From IMG/VR virus record IMGVR_UViG_3300047172_000311, positions 1-40,161 of that record: a DNA stretch of 40,161 bases. One strand, given 5' to 3'. The notes beneath the pieces are model-generated. The model saw only the letters and a list, made by a program, of their open reading frames with translations, was not told the DNA's origin and did not search any database. Positions 13,675 to 22,715 of this stretch are shown here, in pieces. This DNA comes from a virus. A program made the position numbers and the translations under genes. Every line of letters starts with the position of its first letter. Position 1 is the stretch's first letter.

Positions 13675-13853
13675 GTTTCCACGCACCAAATGTTGGAAGG
13701 CTGACGCAATCCGTCCGTGAGGCGATCCGCGACGTAACGGCAGAGGAAATGAACGCGCTCCATGAGCAGGGCGTTGTATCGGATAACCGCGTTGAGTGGT
13801 CCGATGTCGCGGAGTGCGACCGCGAGGAGGCGCGGAGGTTTCTGGCGCTATGA
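13671..13853 (+). CDS. Small hypothetical protein
   Basis: A 60-residue acidic, helical protein starting at the ATG that overlaps the loader's stop. Its own stop overlaps the next ATG. No family recognised. A small replication accessory is possible by position only. Confidence 0.6.
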   Translation: MSFHAPNVGRLTQSVREAIRDVTAEEMNALHEQGVVSDNRVEWSDVAECDREEARRFLAL

Positions 13854-14935
13854 AACTGCACCCAAACCAATGCAGGATGTTGAAGCGCCGCGGCTGGGAG
13901 CTTTTTGACACTGCCACCGGAACTCTTGCGCGGCCCGCTGGAAGCCATGGAATGGGGCTGCTGCCCGTTTCAGTACGATTCGCGCTGGCGCATTGCGGGG
14001 CTCTCAACGCCCGCGAGAAATCACGGCGTTACCGTAAGGGTCACCGCACGCAGATCAACGCCTATGCCCGTGGCTATCGCGCCGACCACAAGGCCCAAGC
14101 GGCGGCGACAATGAGGCGGTGGCGGGCATCACACGGTATGGCACGCTCAACGAAGCAACACGGAGATTCTAAGAACCACAGCTTTTCAAATGTCAAGCAC
14201 AAAACTTCCATGAAACCCATTGTCGTACTTTCAGAGCCCGAGATTTGCGCCGTTTTCGGCATCACGTTGCCCAAACTGAAACGCTGGCAGCGTGAGGGTG
14301 CGCCAGCGGACAGCGAGGCTACAGAGCCAGCAATCCGCGCGTGGCTCGCTGGTAGGCCAGGATCATACAGCGTTGCGCCTGATGTTACGGCATTCGTTGA
14401 CCTGCCATCAACAGCCCAAATGGTGGCCGATGTCATTGGCCGCGATGCCACGCTGTTGCTTTGCGCCTCAAATGCCGTTCAACAGCGCGATATTTACGTG
14501 CCGCTGTCAATGCAGCGCGCAGCGAGAATAACCGATGTAATTGGCGTACAGGCTTGCGCGTTGCTGGTCGCTCAGTTCGGAGGTCAACACCTAAAACTTG
14601 CTGCCTGCTCGTGTCTTGCTCGTGCAGCACGCAAGGCGGCCATCCAACGCGCTTTTGTTTCGGGCATAGCCGTTGCGCGGCTGGCAGTCATATACGCTGT
14701 CACAGAGCGTTTGGTGCATTATTATGTTCGAGAACTTCGCAATTCAGACACTCGCAGAAATAAGAATGCGACTCTCACTCTCAACTCTGATATATCACCC
14801 CTGGGAGTAGGTTCTTCCGATGGGGGCACGGTGCGGGTTACTAAACAGGCGCAGAGTTTCTCTAGTGAACGTGGCGGAAAACGCCGTGTCGGAACGGAAC
14901 CCTCGCGCGCGCGTTCAAAAAGGGGGAGTAAGTGA
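13850..14935 (+). CDS. Mor-like transcription activator with a basic N-terminal extension
   Basis: A 361-residue protein. Residues ~55-100 are a basic stretch of repeated R-Y-R/Y-A-R/W-R motifs. From Met121 (position 14210) the sequence changes to an HTH-like unit (F-G-I-T-L-P-K-L-K-R-W-Q-R-E-G). It then continues into a Mor/C-type activator domain: D-V-I-G-R-D, I-Y-V-P, V-A-Q-F-G-G, a basic helix, then R-L-A-V-I-Y-A-V-T-E-R-L-V-H-Y-Y. Mor-family proteins switch on middle or late phage genes, and this gene lies just before the packaging and head block. The AT-rich stretch before 14210 and the ATG there suggest that the activator could also be made from an internal start. The last 60 residues are Ser/Arg/Lys-rich. 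Confidence 0.7.
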   Translation: MKLHPNQCRMLKRRGWELFDTATGTLARPAGSHGMGLLPVSVRFALAHCGALNAREKSRRYRKGHRTQINAYARGYRADHKAQAAATMRRWRASHGMARSTKQHGDSKNHSFSNVKHKTSMKPIVVLSEPEICAVFGITLPKLKRWQREGAPADSEATEPAIRAWLAGRPGSYSVAPDVTAFVDLPSTAQMVADVIGRDATLLLCASNAVQQRDIYVPLSMQRAARITDVIGVQACALLVAQFGGQHLKLAACSCLARAARKAAIQRAFVSGIAVARLAVIYAVTERLVHYYVRELRNSDTRRNKNATLTLNSDISPLGVGSSDGGTVRVTKQAQSFSSERGGKRRVGTEPSRARSKRGSK

Positions 14936-15519
14936 GGTTTTCCGACATCACAGAGCCCGTCACGTGCAGCGTGGGCGAGCTTGCCGGCATCCTGGGCATT
15001 GACGAAGATCATGTTGCGCGACTGGCGCGGCAAGCTGTGGTAGTCAAAGCGAAGCGCGGGGAATACCTCCTTGTCGAAAGCCTCAAGGGGTACATCACTT
15101 ACCAGCGCCAATCGCCGGCAGCGAAGCGCGATGCAGCCGGTGAAGAGCCCACAGAGGCCGGCGCGGACTACGAGCGCGAGCGGGCGCGGTTGACGAAGGA
15201 GAAGGCCGACAAGGCGGCGATGGACAACCAGCTTATGCGCGGGGAACTCCATGACGGGAAGGCCGTAGCGCATCACGTTGGGCAGATGCTCGCGGCCTTC
15301 CGCGCAAAGGTGCTGTCGCTGCCCAATGCGTGCGCCGGCGTTGTCGCCAACCTATCGACGGCAGACGAGTGCTTTACCGTGCTGGACGATCATTGCCGGG
15401 ACGCCCTCACGGAATTGAGCGAGTACGATCCCGCCGCGGTGGTCGGCGAGGCACGGAAGGAATTGGCAAAGCAGGAAGAGCCCGAATTGGAGCCGGTTGC
15501 ATCGCCACTGGAAGAATGA
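14932..15519 (+). CDS. Terminase small subunit (Nu1-like)
   Basis: A 195-residue protein with an N-terminal winged HTH (C-S-V-G-E-L-A-G-I-L-G-I-D-E-D-H-V-A-R-L). A long helix follows (Y-E-R-E-R-A-R-L-T-K-E-K-A-D-K-A-A-M-D-N-Q-L-M-R-G-E-L), the arrangement of lambda Nu1-type DNA-packaging proteins. It should recognise the packaging site and recruit the large subunit. The start is GTG, overlapping the activator's stop, with a purine-rich GGGGGAG just upstream, one of the few good Shine-Dalgarno sites in the window. The large subunit lies one gene downstream. Confidence 0.85.
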   Translation: MRFSDITEPVTCSVGELAGILGIDEDHVARLARQAVVVKAKRGEYLLVESLKGYITYQRQSPAAKRDAAGEEPTEAGADYERERARLTKEKADKAAMDNQLMRGELHDGKAVAHHVGQMLAAFRAKVLSLPNACAGVVANLSTADECFTVLDDHCRDALTELSEYDPAAVVGEARKELAKQEEPELEPVASPLEE

Positions 15520-15893
15520 GGACGCTCGATTACACCAAATGTATCGTGTGCGACCTCGACGCGAGCGGCGGCGTGGTAGGCGAGGGGGTTGCAGCCATCC
15601 CATGTTGTGAAGCGTGTTGGAGCGCCGGAAAATTCCAAGCATGGGCCGACCGCGGCGGCCAACGCTGGCGGGAATCAGGCATCGCAATCGAGAGTAGCGG
15701 TAACTTCGCCCTCGACCTTCGAGAAGTGGACGCATACTTGCGAAGTGATGCCCGGATTGCGGACGGCATTTGTCCGAACGGATGCGCTCTCATGGTTCGG
15801 CTGTATCCCGATTCTGACCGCCACGCGCTGTGTCCGGCATGCGGCTTCCAGGGCTTTCAAAGCTCGCCCTACGGGTTTTTGAAGGATGTTTGA
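15516..15893 (+). CDS. Cysteine-rich protein between the terminase genes
   Basis: A 125-residue protein with Cys pairs C-I-V-C (9-12), C-C-E-A-C (~30-34), C-P-N-G-C (~86-90) and C-P-A-C (~105-108), enough for two zinc knuckles. The family is not recognised. It is translationally coupled to the small terminase (ATGA) and overlaps the large terminase by 8 nt. It may assist packaging, but this is inferred from position only. Confidence 0.7.
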   Translation: MRTLDYTKCIVCDLDASGGVVGEGVAAIPCCEACWSAGKFQAWADRGGQRWRESGIAIESSGNFALDLREVDAYLRSDARIADGICPNGCALMVRLYPDSDRHALCPACGFQGFQSSPYGFLKDV

Positions 15894-17970
15894 TCAGCCA
15901 CCAACGCCCGAGCTTCGGGAGTTAGTCCGCAACATCACTGCCGGCATGCGACCGCCGCCGCGGCTGTCGCTGTCGGAGTGGGCCGACACGAAGCGGCAAC
16001 TTTCTTCTGACACCGCGGCAGAGCCGGGACGATGGCGCACGTCGCGCTTCGAGCCTCAGCGCGGCGTGATGGACTCCATCACCATCAACCAGGAAACGGT
16101 TGTAATGAAGGCCGCGCAGCTTGGGTTTACGGAGATCGTGTTGAATACCTGCGGGTACTTCATCGAGCAGGACCCATCCCCCATCCTTGTTGTCCAGCCG
16201 AACATTGAGCCGATGGCGAAAGACTTTTCCGCCGACCGGCTGGCCCCGATGTTGCGGGACACGCCATGTCTGCGGGGCATCGTGGGCGATGCGAAGAGCC
16301 GGGACGCCAAGAACACGATCCTCAACAAGACCTTCACGGGCGGCAATATCTCAGTCACGGGAGCCAACTCGCCTGCCGGGCTGCGATCCAAACCCAAGCG
16401 CATTGTCGCCTTCGATGAAGTTGACGGATACGGCCTTTCGTCGGGCCGCGAGGGCGACCCCATCTTACTCGGAAAAAAGCGGGCGGCAAATTTCTGGAAC
16501 AGGCGCTTCATTTACATATCGACGCCCACCATCAAAGGGCTGTCGCGCATTGAGAAGTTATTCGAGCAGTCAGACAAGCGGTATTACCACATTCCGTGCC
16601 CCCGGTGTCAGGCCCCGCACGTGCTCAAGTGGTCGAATGTCAAGTACGACAAGAGCGACCCGCAGACGGCGCGCTTCATCTGCCCGCACTGCTTTGGCTC
16701 GTACAACAACGCGGAGAAAAACGCCGCGGTCCGCAACGCCCGGAAGATTCTTGGCTTTGATCCGTGGATTGCCAGCGACCCCGATAAGTCGCCCGGGCCG
16801 CTCAACCCGACAGGCATTGCCGGATTCCACATTTCCGAACTGTACTCAAGCTGGCGCACGCTCTCTGAGATCGTGGCGGACTTTATCCGCGCGAAGGATG
16901 ACCCGGAGCAGTTGCAGGTTTTCATTAACACCGTGCTTGGCGAGCTATGGGTTGACGGCGGGGCACCGCTGGATGAGCACGCGCTGTTAAAACGCTGCGA
17001 GGTCTGGCCGAATGAAGTACCCGACCGCGTTTTAATGCTGACTGCCGGCGTCGATACGCACCCCGACCGGCTGGAAGTTGAGGTTGTCGGATGGGCTGGC
17101 GGTGAGGAATCATGGAGCCTCGATTACCGGGTTTTTGCCGGCGACCCCGACATTGAGGAAGGCCAGCCCGGCAGCCCGTGGCAGGCGCTCACGGATTATA
17201 TCCGCAAATCGTGGGCGCACCCGATCTACGGCGACATGGCGATTGAATGGACGTGCCTCGATACGGGCGGCCAGAACACACAGGCGACTTACAGGTATGT
17301 CAAACGCCACCGCGGCGACCGCATCTATGGCGTGAAGGGCAAAGGTGGCGAGGGAATCCCAATCATCGGGCGCGGCAAGAAGAGCGGAACAGGAAAGAAG
17401 GGGCGTGTGCCGATCACCCTCTACACGGTTGGAACCGACCAAGCCAAGGCCATCATCTATCGTCGGCTACGGCTGGACAGCCCCGGCCCTGGGTTCTGCC
17501 ATTTCCCGCTTGGCCGCGAACTCGATTACTTCCGCCAACTCACGGCGGAAAAAGTCATCACGACTTACATCAAGGGTTTCCCGAAGCGCAGCTTTGAATG
17601 TCCGAAGGACACCCGCAACGAGGCGCTGGACGTTCGCGTGTACGCCTTCGCGGCGATCACCCTGGCCGGTGTGGATTGGTCCAAGCTGGCCTTCCGAATG
17701 AAGCAACGCGCCAAACCTATGCCAAAAAGACCACGTGCAGAATCCGGGCCGGAAGAGCCGGACGAAGAGCAACATGAAGCGCCCGCGACATCAGAGCCGG
17801 AAGCGACACCAGCCCATGTCGTGACGGTTGGTGGCGGCGAGGAGGTTATCGTTATCGATGACGCCGAGACACAAAGTGAAATTGGCGGGGTAGAAGAATC
17901 GACGGAAAAAACAAAGGGTAGGCGACCTAAACGCCGTCGCCCCGGGAGGGGTTACGTTTCGAGTTGGTAG
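15886..17970 (+). CDS. Terminase large subunit, GpA family
   Basis: A 694-residue packaging motor of the lambda GpA type. The N-terminus has L-S-L-S-E-W-A-D and W-R-T-S-R-F-E-P-Q-R. The ATPase has a deviant Walker A (A-A-Q-L-G-F-T-E, ~76-83) and Walker B (I-V-A-F-D-E-V-D, Asp177/Glu178). A zinc-ribbon-like pair C-P-R-C / C-P-H-C lies near 245-272. The nuclease half begins with A-G-V-D-T-H-P-D-R-L-E-V and contains D-T-G-G-Q-N-T. The last ~60 residues form an acidic then basic tail that includes S-E-I-G-G-V-E-E (residues 664-671), encoded by a dispersed 20-bp element and repeated in the portal. Capsid filling and DNA cutting are its expected jobs. Confidence 0.95.
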   Translation: MFDQPPTPELRELVRNITAGMRPPPRLSLSEWADTKRQLSSDTAAEPGRWRTSRFEPQRGVMDSITINQETVVMKAAQLGFTEIVLNTCGYFIEQDPSPILVVQPNIEPMAKDFSADRLAPMLRDTPCLRGIVGDAKSRDAKNTILNKTFTGGNISVTGANSPAGLRSKPKRIVAFDEVDGYGLSSGREGDPILLGKKRAANFWNRRFIYISTPTIKGLSRIEKLFEQSDKRYYHIPCPRCQAPHVLKWSNVKYDKSDPQTARFICPHCFGSYNNAEKNAAVRNARKILGFDPWIASDPDKSPGPLNPTGIAGFHISELYSSWRTLSEIVADFIRAKDDPEQLQVFINTVLGELWVDGGAPLDEHALLKRCEVWPNEVPDRVLMLTAGVDTHPDRLEVEVVGWAGGEESWSLDYRVFAGDPDIEEGQPGSPWQALTDYIRKSWAHPIYGDMAIEWTCLDTGGQNTQATYRYVKRHRGDRIYGVKGKGGEGIPIIGRGKKSGTGKKGRVPITLYTVGTDQAKAIIYRRLRLDSPGPGFCHFPLGRELDYFRQLTAEKVITTYIKGFPKRSFECPKDTRNEALDVRVYAFAAITLAGVDWSKLAFRMKQRAKPMPKRPRAESGPEEPDEEQHEAPATSEPEATPAHVVTVGGGEEVIVIDDAETQSEIGGVEESTEKTKGRRPKRRRPGRGYVSSW
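17875..17894 (+). repeat. Dispersed element, copy B
   Basis: AGTGAAATTGGCGGGGTAGA, identical over 20 bp to the copy at 20111. It lies in the tail of the large-terminase gene and reads in frame as S-E-I-G-G-V-E, about 87 bp before the next ATG (17982). Confidence 0.85.
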
Positions 17971-17981
17971 CCACACTCTCA

Positions 17982-18545
17982 ATGCTTGTCGCCAGATATG
18001 CTCAAGAAATCGTCGCTGGCGAAACTTTCACAGTCCGAATCTGTGACGCGCCAGAGGTAGGCTACGCCTCGACCCAAATCTACATCGCCGGCCCCATCGC
18101 AGCGAGCGCGGCGGGCACTCTCGAAAACGGGTCATGGCTGTTTTCCGTGGATTCCACGGAATGGACCGCAGGAAATTACCAATTCGAATCATGGGGTACT
18201 TTCGCCACCGGCACCAAGCGCGTTATCGCCCGTGAGCGGTTCCATGTAAGTGCCTCGCTATCCACTTCGGGTGACGGCGCGGACATCCGCAGTCAGGCGC
18301 AAAAGAACGTGGATGCCCTTGAGGCGTATCTGGCCGGCGTTGGCAATCCTGACTCAGATCAAAGCGTATCGAGCTACCAAATCAACAACCGGAAGCTCGA
18401 AAACTACCCGCTTGACGACCCGGAAGGCCGCAAGGGCGGAGGCATCATTCAGCTTCTCGCTTACTGGCGGCATCAGGTGGCCGCTGAGCGTCGGCGTGCG
18501 CGCGGCCTGGCTGGTCCCGGCCCGAACATTAACACCTACGTATGA
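17982..18545 (+). CDS. Putative head-tail joining protein (gpW position)
   Basis: A 187-residue protein from ATG 17982 (an in-frame TTG at 17964 overlaps the terminase stop). The N-terminal half is beta-rich (V-R-I-C-D-A-P, W-L-F-S-V-D-S-T-E-W-T). The C-terminal half is helical with Y-Q-I-N-N-R-K-L-E-N-Y-P-L, a sequence typical of small proteins encoded between terminase and portal in lambda-like heads (the gpW slot). That role is assigned from position and this motif. The stop overlaps the portal start. Confidence 0.6.
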   Translation: MLVARYAQEIVAGETFTVRICDAPEVGYASTQIYIAGPIAASAAGTLENGSWLFSVDSTEWTAGNYQFESWGTFATGTKRVIARERFHVSASLSTSGDGADIRSQAQKNVDALEAYLAGVGNPDSDQSVSSYQINNRKLENYPLDDPEGRKGGGIIQLLAYWRHQVAAERRRARGLAGPGPNINTYV

Positions 18546-20152
18546 GCGATTTTCAAATGCGCCCGCGGCCTCGTTGCTTGCCCGGCCAAGACAATCGCCA
18601 GCTTTCTGCCGCAGACGGAAGGCGCTCCGCGCCGGCTGGCGGCGGGCGCGGGCCGCTGCGTGCTCTCCTTGGGGCTAACATCATCGGCGCGGCGAAGATG
18701 ACGCGCCTTGAGGCGTCATGGTCTGGAATTCCGCACACCGCGGACGCATACATTTATCAGCACTGGACCACGCTTTGCGCGCGGTCGCGCAATGGCTGCG
18801 AGGATTACGACCATCTGCGTAAGTTCATCTGGCTGATGCAAAACAACATCCCAGGTCCGAATGGATTCAGGATGACGCCGGTCCCAACGGATGATGACGG
18901 GACGGTTGATCGCGTAGCCGGAAAAGCTATCGTCCGCGCCTTCCGTCAGTGGTCAATGGCGGATAATTGCAGCCACGATGGCCGGATGAGCCGCGCGCTA
19001 ATGGAGCGCCTTGCGGTCGCGACGTGCGCCCGTGACGGCGAGGCTATCGGGCTGGTTCACACCGGACCCGATGCCGGCCCTTGGGGTTTCTCAATCGAGT
19101 TGATTGACCCGATGTTGCTCAACCCTCGCCAGTTTCAGCCGCTCCCGAATGGCAACTATGTCCGGCACGGCATCGAGTTTCCGAAGGGCGGCGGTCGCCC
19201 CGTGGCTTATCACTTCATGGAACAGGATGAGCAGCAAATGGGCTACCTCATCAACCCGTTCCAAAACAAGCGCATCGAGGCCAGTAAGGTAATCCATTGG
19301 TTCGTGCCGGAGATCGTCGGCCAGAAGCGCGGGCTTCCGTGGACGCGCACAGCACTATGGCGGCTGCGCATGCTCAGCGGAGGCGAGGATGCGGCATTGA
19401 CTAACTTCCGTGTCAGCGCCTCGAAGATGGGATTTTTCAAAGACGGTGCCGGCACGGATGATGACGTTGACCAGGATGAATTGCCGATGGATTCGGAGCC
19501 CGGCGCGTTTGAAAACATCGGCGACCGCGATTTTGTCCAGTTCAACCCCCAATTCCCAGACTCCGCGGTTGAGCCCTTCATTCGCACCATGGCGCGCAGT
19601 GCCGCTGCCGGCCTGCTCTCGACCTACCACAGTATTTCCGGCGATTTAACGCAGGTTTCCTTTTCCTCGATTCGTCAGGGAACCCTTGACGAGCGCGATG
19701 TGTGGCTTGGCATGCAGGGCTGTCAAGAGGATGGATGGTGCAAGCCGATCTACGATAAGTGGCTCGAATACTCGTTGCTGGCGCAGAAAATCACGCTGCC
19801 GAATGGCCGGCCACTGCCCTTTGAGAAGCTGGCGAAGTTCAAGGACGCCATGTTTACCGGCAAGCGCTGGCAGTGGATTGACCCGAGCGGCGAGGCCAAC
19901 GCCTCGCAGATCATGATTGGTCAGAAGCTCAAGAGCCGGTCGGCGATCATTCGCGACATCGGCGAGCGCGATCCCGAAGAGGTATGGGATGAGATCGAGC
20001 ACGAGGACAAGGAATTGAAGGCGCGCAACATCGTGCCGCTGGTTCCTCCAGGCGCAACGCCAGTGCTTCCGCCCGAAGCTGCGTCATCTACCGGCACCAA
20101 TCCGGGTGGCAGTGAAATTGGCGGGGTAGATGACGGTAAGCAAACGAAGTAA
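18542..20152 (+). CDS. Portal protein, lambda GpB family
   Basis: A 536-residue portal. Family features include the A-R-S-R-N-G and N-N-I-P-G-P-N-G-F stretch near 80-105, R-D-G-E-A-I-G-L, I-E-L-I-D-P-M-L-L-N, V-I-H-W-F-V-P-E-I-V-G-Q-K-R-G-L-P-W, and S-F-S-S-I-R-Q-G-T-L-D-E-R. Twelve copies should form the ring through which DNA enters the capsid. The Pro/Gly-rich C-terminal tail ends with S-E-I-G-G-V-D-D, encoded by the dispersed element and matching the terminase tail. The lambda-type portal contrasts with the P2-type tail downstream. Confidence 0.95.
   Translation: MSDFQMRPRPRCLPGQDNRQLSAADGRRSAPAGGGRGPLRALLGANIIGAAKMTRLEASWSGIPHTADAYIYQHWTTLCARSRNGCEDYDHLRKFIWLMQNNIPGPNGFRMTPVPTDDDGTVDRVAGKAIVRAFRQWSMADNCSHDGRMSRALMERLAVATCARDGEAIGLVHTGPDAGPWGFSIELIDPMLLNPRQFQPLPNGNYVRHGIEFPKGGGRPVAYHFMEQDEQQMGYLINPFQNKRIEASKVIHWFVPEIVGQKRGLPWTRTALWRLRMLSGGEDAALTNFRVSASKMGFFKDGAGTDDDVDQDELPMDSEPGAFENIGDRDFVQFNPQFPDSAVEPFIRTMARSAAAGLLSTYHSISGDLTQVSFSSIRQGTLDERDVWLGMQGCQEDGWCKPIYDKWLEYSLLAQKITLPNGRPLPFEKLAKFKDAMFTGKRWQWIDPSGEANASQIMIGQKLKSRSAIIRDIGERDPEEVWDEIEHEDKELKARNIVPLVPPGATPVLPPEAASSTGTNPGGSEIGGVDDGKQTK
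20111..20130 (+). repeat. Dispersed element, copy C
   Basis: AGTGAAATTGGCGGGGTAGA, identical to copy B over 20 bp. It encodes S-E-I-G-G-V-D at the portal C-terminus, 37 bp before the start of the next gene (20168). Confidence 0.85.
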
Positions 20153-20167
20153 CGCTTCGTCCTTGTT

Positions 20168-20515
20168 ATGAAGAACTTCATTGCCTCGATTCTAGTTGCT
20201 CTCGCGCTTGCCGGCATCATCACTCCTCCGGTTGCCGTTGCGCAGGCCCCATTTCAGCCCGCCGTACCGGGCGCGGTGACCAACTATGTCAACAGCTACT
20301 TTCCGGCTGTTGTGCAGTCCGGCACCTTCGCGCTGACCTCCGGCACTGCGTATGTATCAGGCACTTCCGTTGCCACTGGCGATGTCGTCATTTACACGCC
20401 TGTCACCAGCGCGACCACGGGCTGTTTTACATCCGCGCTCCAGAGCGGGACCGGATTTTCGGTCGGCAGCACGGCGACCACCGGCACTTACGAGTACCTC
20501 GTTCTGCTTCCGTAA
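20168..20515 (+). CDS. Small protein with signal peptide, head region
   Basis: A 115-residue protein with a typical Sec signal peptide: basic M-K-N, a hydrophobic core to residue ~24, and a likely cleavage after A-V-A-Q-A. The mature part is Ser/Thr/Gly-rich and beta-like (T-S-G-T-A-Y-V-S-G-T-S-V-A-T-G-D-V-V-I-Y-T-P). A short beta-rich protein at this place is usually a capsid decoration protein, but a signal peptide on one would be odd. The function is therefore open. Confidence 0.65.
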   Translation: MKNFIASILVALALAGIITPPVAVAQAPFQPAVPGAVTNYVNSYFPAVVQSGTFALTSGTAYVSGTSVATGDVVIYTPVTSATTGCFTSALQSGTGFSVGSTATTGTYEYLVLLP

Positions 20516-20558
20516 CTCTTTCGAAATTACCTCCGTGCTGAAAATCGGTCAAGACCGC

Positions 20559-22517
20559 ATGCGTGAATCCACCCCCGCCGAGGGGGAGCGGACTCGCGCG
20601 CTAAGTGCCTCCATTCGCAAGCGGGATGACGGCGGCATTGATATGTCGTTTTCTTCCGAGCGGGAAATCGAGGTATATCCCGGCGAGTACGAGGTACTAA
20701 GTCACGATCCTGGCGCGTGCGACCTCTCCCGCCTCCAGGCATCCGGCCTCCTGCTATTCAATCACAACCGCGACTTTCCGCTTGGCCGCCTCGATAGCGT
20801 CAGGACCGACAGCGACAAGATGGGTCGATGCAGCGTGCCAACTGAGGCCCGCAGTCAATCCGCTCCCGCGCAGGAGATTTGGAAGGATATTGACGCCGGC
20901 GTGCTTCAAAATACATCCGTTCGCTACAAGGTCCAGGCGTACACTCAGGAGAAGCGCGCGGACGGCAGCATTCTTTACCGGGTGACTAAGTGGCAGCCCT
21001 CCGAAGTCTCCATTGTCACCATTCCCGCAGATATTTCGACCGGCGTAAGTCGCGCCGATAACACCACAGAAAACAGCAATATGCCCATACGCAATCGTTA
21101 TCAACGCCGGTTCCTTGAAACAGACACCGGAGCCAATGCAACCACCGGCACGGGGCGCGACCCCGCGCCCGCCGCTCGCTTCGTCGCGAATGACGCAAAC
21201 CCGGAGGCCAATTTTGACGAGCTTCAACGCGCCGCCAACGGCGCGGCTGCCGCGGAGCGCACCCGGCTGGCCTCGATCCTCGAAGCGTGCCGGACTTACA
21301 ACGCCCCCGAGATCGCGGAGCGCGCCTTCCGCGAGAACCTGAGCCTTGAGGCCGTTCGCGGTCTCTTGCTGGAACAGGTGAATCAGCGCAACGACACGCT
21401 GAGCCAGTCTACCAATCCGGTCGGCATGACCAATGCGGAGGCGTCCCGCTTCCGCTTCATGAACCTCATCCGAGCGCTGAGCGATCCGACCAACCCGCGT
21501 GTCCAGGAATCCGCGAGGCTGGAACTCGAAGCGTGCCGCGCCGCAGGCGACCAGGTGAAACACCGCTCCCTCAAGGGTCTGATGATTCCCACGGACGTTC
21601 TGCTTGCGCCCCTCAACGGCGGAAATCGCCAGCGCGACAACGCTATCTCCGTACAGGGCGGCCCGGGTTACACCGGCGACGGCGGCAACGTCATCGCGAA
21701 CACGCTGCTCGCGTCGGCCTTCATCGAGATTCTGCGGCACAAGTGCGTCATCATGCAGCTTGGCATGCAACTTGGCGGCCTGATTGGCAATTTCGAGATT
21801 CCCAAGATGACCTCCAGCCAGTACGGTGGCGGGTGGATTGGTGAAGATTCGGTTGCCCCGAATACGCAGGTCGATTTCGGGCAGATTCCGCTCATGGTGA
21901 AAACCGCTGCGGCCTATGCGTACATCACCCGCAAGATGCTGACCCAACCGAGCATTGGCGTGGAAGCACTCGTGCGAAACGACATCGCCAAGAAGCTCGC
22001 GCAGCTTATCGACCTGGCCGGCTACTACGGCACGGGCAACGCCAACGACCCCGTTGGCCTCAAGAACACCAACGGCATCAATGCCGTGCAGTTTGCCGGC
22101 GCGCAGCCGACATACCTTGAGTTGGTTAACATGGAAACCCGCATCGCGTTGGATGACGCGGATGTTGACACCATGGCCTATGTCGCCAACGCGGCCTTCC
22201 GCGGCTACGCCAAGGGCACACTCAAATTCCCGGCTGCGGCCATCCCGCAGGGCGGCACCATTTGGGAGCCCGGAAAGACTGTCAACGGCTATAACTGCCC
22301 GATCACCAACCAGGTTGTCACCGGGGATTTGTTCTTTGGTAACTTCTCTGACCTGATTATTGGCATGTGGGGCGGGCTCGAAATCCTGGCCGATCCCTAT
22401 ACGAAGTCCACGCAGGGCGGCGTCATCGTGAGCGCCTTTCAGGATACCAACTTCGTCGTGCGCCGCGTGCAGAGCTTCTGCTACGGAAATCAGAACGCCG
22501 TTGCCAACCAGGCGTAA
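20559..22517 (+). CDS. Prohead protease - major capsid protein fusion
   Basis: A 652-residue polyprotein from ATG 20559 (an in-frame GTG lies at 20535). Residues ~1-165 are an S78-type prohead serine protease with catalytic His69 (L-L-L-F-N-H-N-R-D) and Ser120 (V-L-Q-N-T-S-V-R-Y). A linker of ~125 residues (helical, scaffold-like) leads to an HK97-fold capsid domain from ~300, with G-L-M-I-P-T-D, G-G-N-V-I-A-N-T-L-L-A-S-A-F-I-E, F-E-I-P-K-M-T and F-V-V-R-R-V-Q-S-F at the end. The protease is expected to cut itself and the scaffold away during maturation. There is no clear Shine-Dalgarno sequence at either start. Confidence 0.9.
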   Translation: MRESTPAEGERTRALSASIRKRDDGGIDMSFSSEREIEVYPGEYEVLSHDPGACDLSRLQASGLLLFNHNRDFPLGRLDSVRTDSDKMGRCSVPTEARSQSAPAQEIWKDIDAGVLQNTSVRYKVQAYTQEKRADGSILYRVTKWQPSEVSIVTIPADISTGVSRADNTTENSNMPIRNRYQRRFLETDTGANATTGTGRDPAPAARFVANDANPEANFDELQRAANGAAAAERTRLASILEACRTYNAPEIAERAFRENLSLEAVRGLLLEQVNQRNDTLSQSTNPVGMTNAEASRFRFMNLIRALSDPTNPRVQESARLELEACRAAGDQVKHRSLKGLMIPTDVLLAPLNGGNRQRDNAISVQGGPGYTGDGGNVIANTLLASAFIEILRHKCVIMQLGMQLGGLIGNFEIPKMTSSQYGGGWIGEDSVAPNTQVDFGQIPLMVKTAAAYAYITRKMLTQPSIGVEALVRNDIAKKLAQLIDLAGYYGTGNANDPVGLKNTNGINAVQFAGAQPTYLELVNMETRIALDDADVDTMAYVANAAFRGYAKGTLKFPAAAIPQGGTIWEPGKTVNGYNCPITNQVVTGDLFFGNFSDLIIGMWGGLEILADPYTKSTQGGVIVSAFQDTNFVVRRVQSFCYGNQNAVANQA

Positions 22518-22633
22518 TCCTCAAACGACCGAAAGCACTACCGCCGGCAAAGCGTATTTGTAAGTAGGTCAAAACTTTAACCGTCCGAAAGCCATAATTC
22601 CGGTCGCCACAAAAGAATGTGCCTCGCCCTCAC

Positions 22634-22656
22634 GCGGAACCCTTCGGGGAATTCGC
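22634..22656 (+). other. UUCG-tetraloop hairpin in the capsid-tRNA gap
   Basis: In the 198-bp gap 22518-22715 the sequence folds as GCGGA / CCC-TTCG-GGG / TTCGC with a small internal loop. No T-run follows, so a terminator is unlikely. It could stabilise or mark the 3' end of the very abundant capsid mRNA before tRNA processing. Otherwise nothing is seen in this gap. Confidence 0.35.
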
Positions 22657-22715
22657 AATCGGGTCCAGGAAATGGCGGTGCGACTTGGGGTGCAAGTAGG
22701 ACGCAGTTTTCAAAA

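Noticed and set aside
20754-21947. Minus-strand frame of 397 codons opposite the capsid gene
   Set aside because: High-GC antisense shadow of a well-supported capsid sequence; its translation lacks any motif and has shadow-like composition.
22634-22656. Hairpin after the capsid gene as a Rho-independent terminator
   Set aside because: No T-tract follows and the stem has an internal loop; the tRNA and late genes downstream must be transcribed.
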